Origin: Deltaproteobacteria bacterium
Lineage (GTDB): Bacteria; Desulfobacterota; JAFDIG01
NCBI GenBank assembly: GCA_019308145.1
Contig: JAFDIG010000111.1
Span: forward strand, 1-7,072
DNA: 7,072 bases
Reading direction: 5' to 3'
Part shown: one piece after another, positions 6,162 to 7,072 of the stretch
Layout: the number at the start of each line of letters is the position of its first letter
Numbering within the stretch: position 1 is the stretch's first letter
Translations under genes and position numbers: made by a program
Notes under the pieces: generated by a model
The model's input: only the letters and a program-made list of their open reading frames with translations
What the model was told of the DNA's origin: nothing
Database searches by the model: none

Positions 6162-6623
6162 ATGGATCTGATCAATGGTGTTGTAACAAAAAAGTTAAGG
6201 GTCATCCCTGATGAAAGAGGAAGACTTATGGAGATAATGAGAAATGATGACCCTTTTTTTGAAAAATTTGGACAGGTTTATCTTTCCACTACCTATCCTG
6301 GCGTGGTAAAGGCGTGGCATTACCATTCAAAGCAATCAGACAATATAGCAACAGTGAAGGGAATGATAAAATTAGCCCTTTATGACGCTCGTGAAGATTC
6401 CTCTACCTTTGGAAAGATAAATGAATTCTTTATTGGTGAACATAATCCTATGCTCGTCCATGTTCCACCTGGGGTATATCATGGCTGGAAATGCATAAGT
6501 GAAAGCGAAGCTTTAGTTATAAATATCCCTGATCATGTTTATGTATATGATGCACCTGATGAGTTCCGAATAGATCCTCATAATAACGATATCCCTTATA
6601 ATTGGGCAAGAAAGGATGGATAA
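6162..6623 (+). CDS. rfbC: dTDP-4-dehydrorhamnose 3,5-epimerase family cupin, short form
   Basis: By position between rfbA and rfbB, this 153-residue cupin should epimerise dTDP-4-keto-6-deoxyglucose at C3 and C5 on the way to dTDP-rhamnose. Family features seen are DERGRLMEI (17-25), AWHYH (51-55) with His53 at the place of the catalytic base, KGMIKLALYDAR (66-77), TFG (82-84) and VPPGVYHGW (101-109) with His107. It is about 30 residues shorter than classical RmlC. By my eye alignment the usual Lys after LHYQ is Asp60, the first Asp of DVAVD is Leu71, and the usual Tyr of the FLYK strand is Asn121. So it belongs to a divergent short subfamily whose epimerase activity is inferred. A related ketoisomerase or single-position epimerase is possible. 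AGGAGG overlaps the rfbA stop codon and ends 5 nt before the ATG; the rfbB ATG follows its stop with no gap. Confidence 0.8.
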   Translation: MDLINGVVTKKLRVIPDERGRLMEIMRNDDPFFEKFGQVYLSTTYPGVVKAWHYHSKQSDNIATVKGMIKLALYDAREDSSTFGKINEFFIGEHNPMLVHVPPGVYHGWKCISESEALVINIPDHVYVYDAPDEFRIDPHNNDIPYNWARKDG

Positions 6624-7072
6624 ATGAAATTGCTTGTAACAGGTGGTTGCGGATTTATAGGAACGAATTTTATATATTACATGCTTGAAGAACATCCTCA
6701 ATATAATATTGTTAATTTAGATAAACTTACCTATGCAGGCAATCCTGAAAATCTTAAAAGCTTAGAAAGGGATCATCGCTATAAATTTATTAAAGGTGAT
6801 ATAGTAGATCCAAAAACCGTAGAGGATCTGGTCTCAGAAGGTATAGATGTAATCGTAAATTTTGCTGCAGAATCTCATGTTGATAGAAGCATTCTGGATT
6901 GCTCTGAATTTATAAAAACAAATGTTTTTGGTACAACTGTGTTATTAGAAGCAGCCCGTAATTTTGGATGTCGCTTTATCCAAATATCCACGGATGAAGT
7001 TTATGGTTCCCTTGGTGATGAAGGATATTTTACTGAAGATTCCCCCCTTCTCCCAAACAGCCCTTACTCAGC
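6624..7072 (+). CDS. rfbB: dTDP-glucose 4,6-dehydratase (RmlB), 3'-truncated by window edge
   Basis: RmlB uses bound NAD to convert dTDP-glucose to dTDP-4-keto-6-deoxyglucose, the substrate of the neighbouring epimerase-like protein. The first 149 codons are visible, less than half of the usual 320-350. It is an extended short-chain dehydrogenase with the Rossmann motif TGGCGFIG (6-13), NLDKLTYAGN (31-40), which is characteristic of RmlB, KGD at 57-59, FAAESHVDRSI (80-90), and the catalytic Thr-Asp-Glu in ISTDEVYG (121-128). The sequence ends at NSPYS, so Tyr148 should be the catalytic Tyr of YxxxK, whose Lys lies just outside. The ATG abuts the rfbC TAA directly; a modest AAGGA lies 7 nt before it inside the end of rfbC, so translation is probably coupled. 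rfbD may follow beyond the edge. Confidence 0.95.
   Translation, partial: MKLLVTGGCGFIGTNFIYYMLEEHPQYNIVNLDKLTYAGNPENLKSLERDHRYKFIKGDIVDPKTVEDLVSEGIDVIVNFAAESHVDRSILDCSEFIKTNVFGTTVLLEAARNFGCRFIQISTDEVYGSLGDEGYFTEDSPLLPNSPYS

Noticed and set aside
6513..6701. 62-codon minus-strand open frame across the rfbC/rfbB junction
   Set aside because: It overlaps two well-supported genes on the other strand and shows no recognisable protein features.
1..7072. CRISPR array, tRNA/rRNA gene, insertion sequence or toxin-antitoxin pair
   Set aside because: Reading through the intergenic regions shows no regularly spaced repeats, cloverleaf, transposase or terminal inverted repeats; nearly all bases belong to recognised housekeeping genes.

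Overview
This window is AT-rich; a 60-base sample counted by eye is about one-third GC. It looks like housekeeping chromosome from a diderm (Gram-negative-type) bacterium. The best evidence for that is a full-length LptD, the outer-membrane translocon for lipopolysaccharide, next to an O-antigen-type dTDP-sugar operon. The gene set, the accD-folC-lptD order and the style of the stand-alone cyclic-nucleotide-binding-domain protein remind me of AT-rich Desulfobacterota ('deltaproteobacteria') or a nearby lineage. This placement is from memory and is of low to moderate confidence; the organism could be thermophilic, but nothing here proves it.

Layout. (1) Bases 1-397, + strand: the 3' two-thirds of pgsA (phosphatidylglycerophosphate synthase). 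(2) Bases 497-934, - strand, convergent with pgsA: a small protein that is only a cyclic-nucleotide-binding fold, with an unusual phosphate-binding cassette. (3) Bases 935-1123: a divergent intergenic region with a good sigma70-type promoter on each strand. (4) Bases 1124-5364, + strand: accD, folC and lptD, spaced 9 nt apart and then overlapping by 1 nt (TGATG), so almost certainly one operon. (5) Bases 5421-7072, + strand: rfbA (short form), a short RmlC-family cupin and the start of rfbB, tightly packed. They supply dTDP-4-keto-6-deoxy sugars, probably dTDP-rhamnose, for surface polysaccharide. rfbD is not in the window.

Together the genes concern the cell envelope: phospholipid head groups (PgsA), malonyl-CoA for fatty acids (AccD), LPS insertion (LptD) and LPS or capsule sugars (Rml enzymes). 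FolC is the folate-metabolism passenger. No gene-free stretch exceeds 300 bases; the longest is 189 bases (935-1123).

I found no mobile element, CRISPR array, RNA gene or obviously new defence or biosynthetic system. The points most worth a second look are: a short direct repeat placed about 20 nt downstream of the stop codons of both pgsA and lptD; the cyclic-nucleotide-binding fold whose two canonical ligand residues appear replaced; and the short RmlC-like cupin that seems to lack several classical active-site residues.
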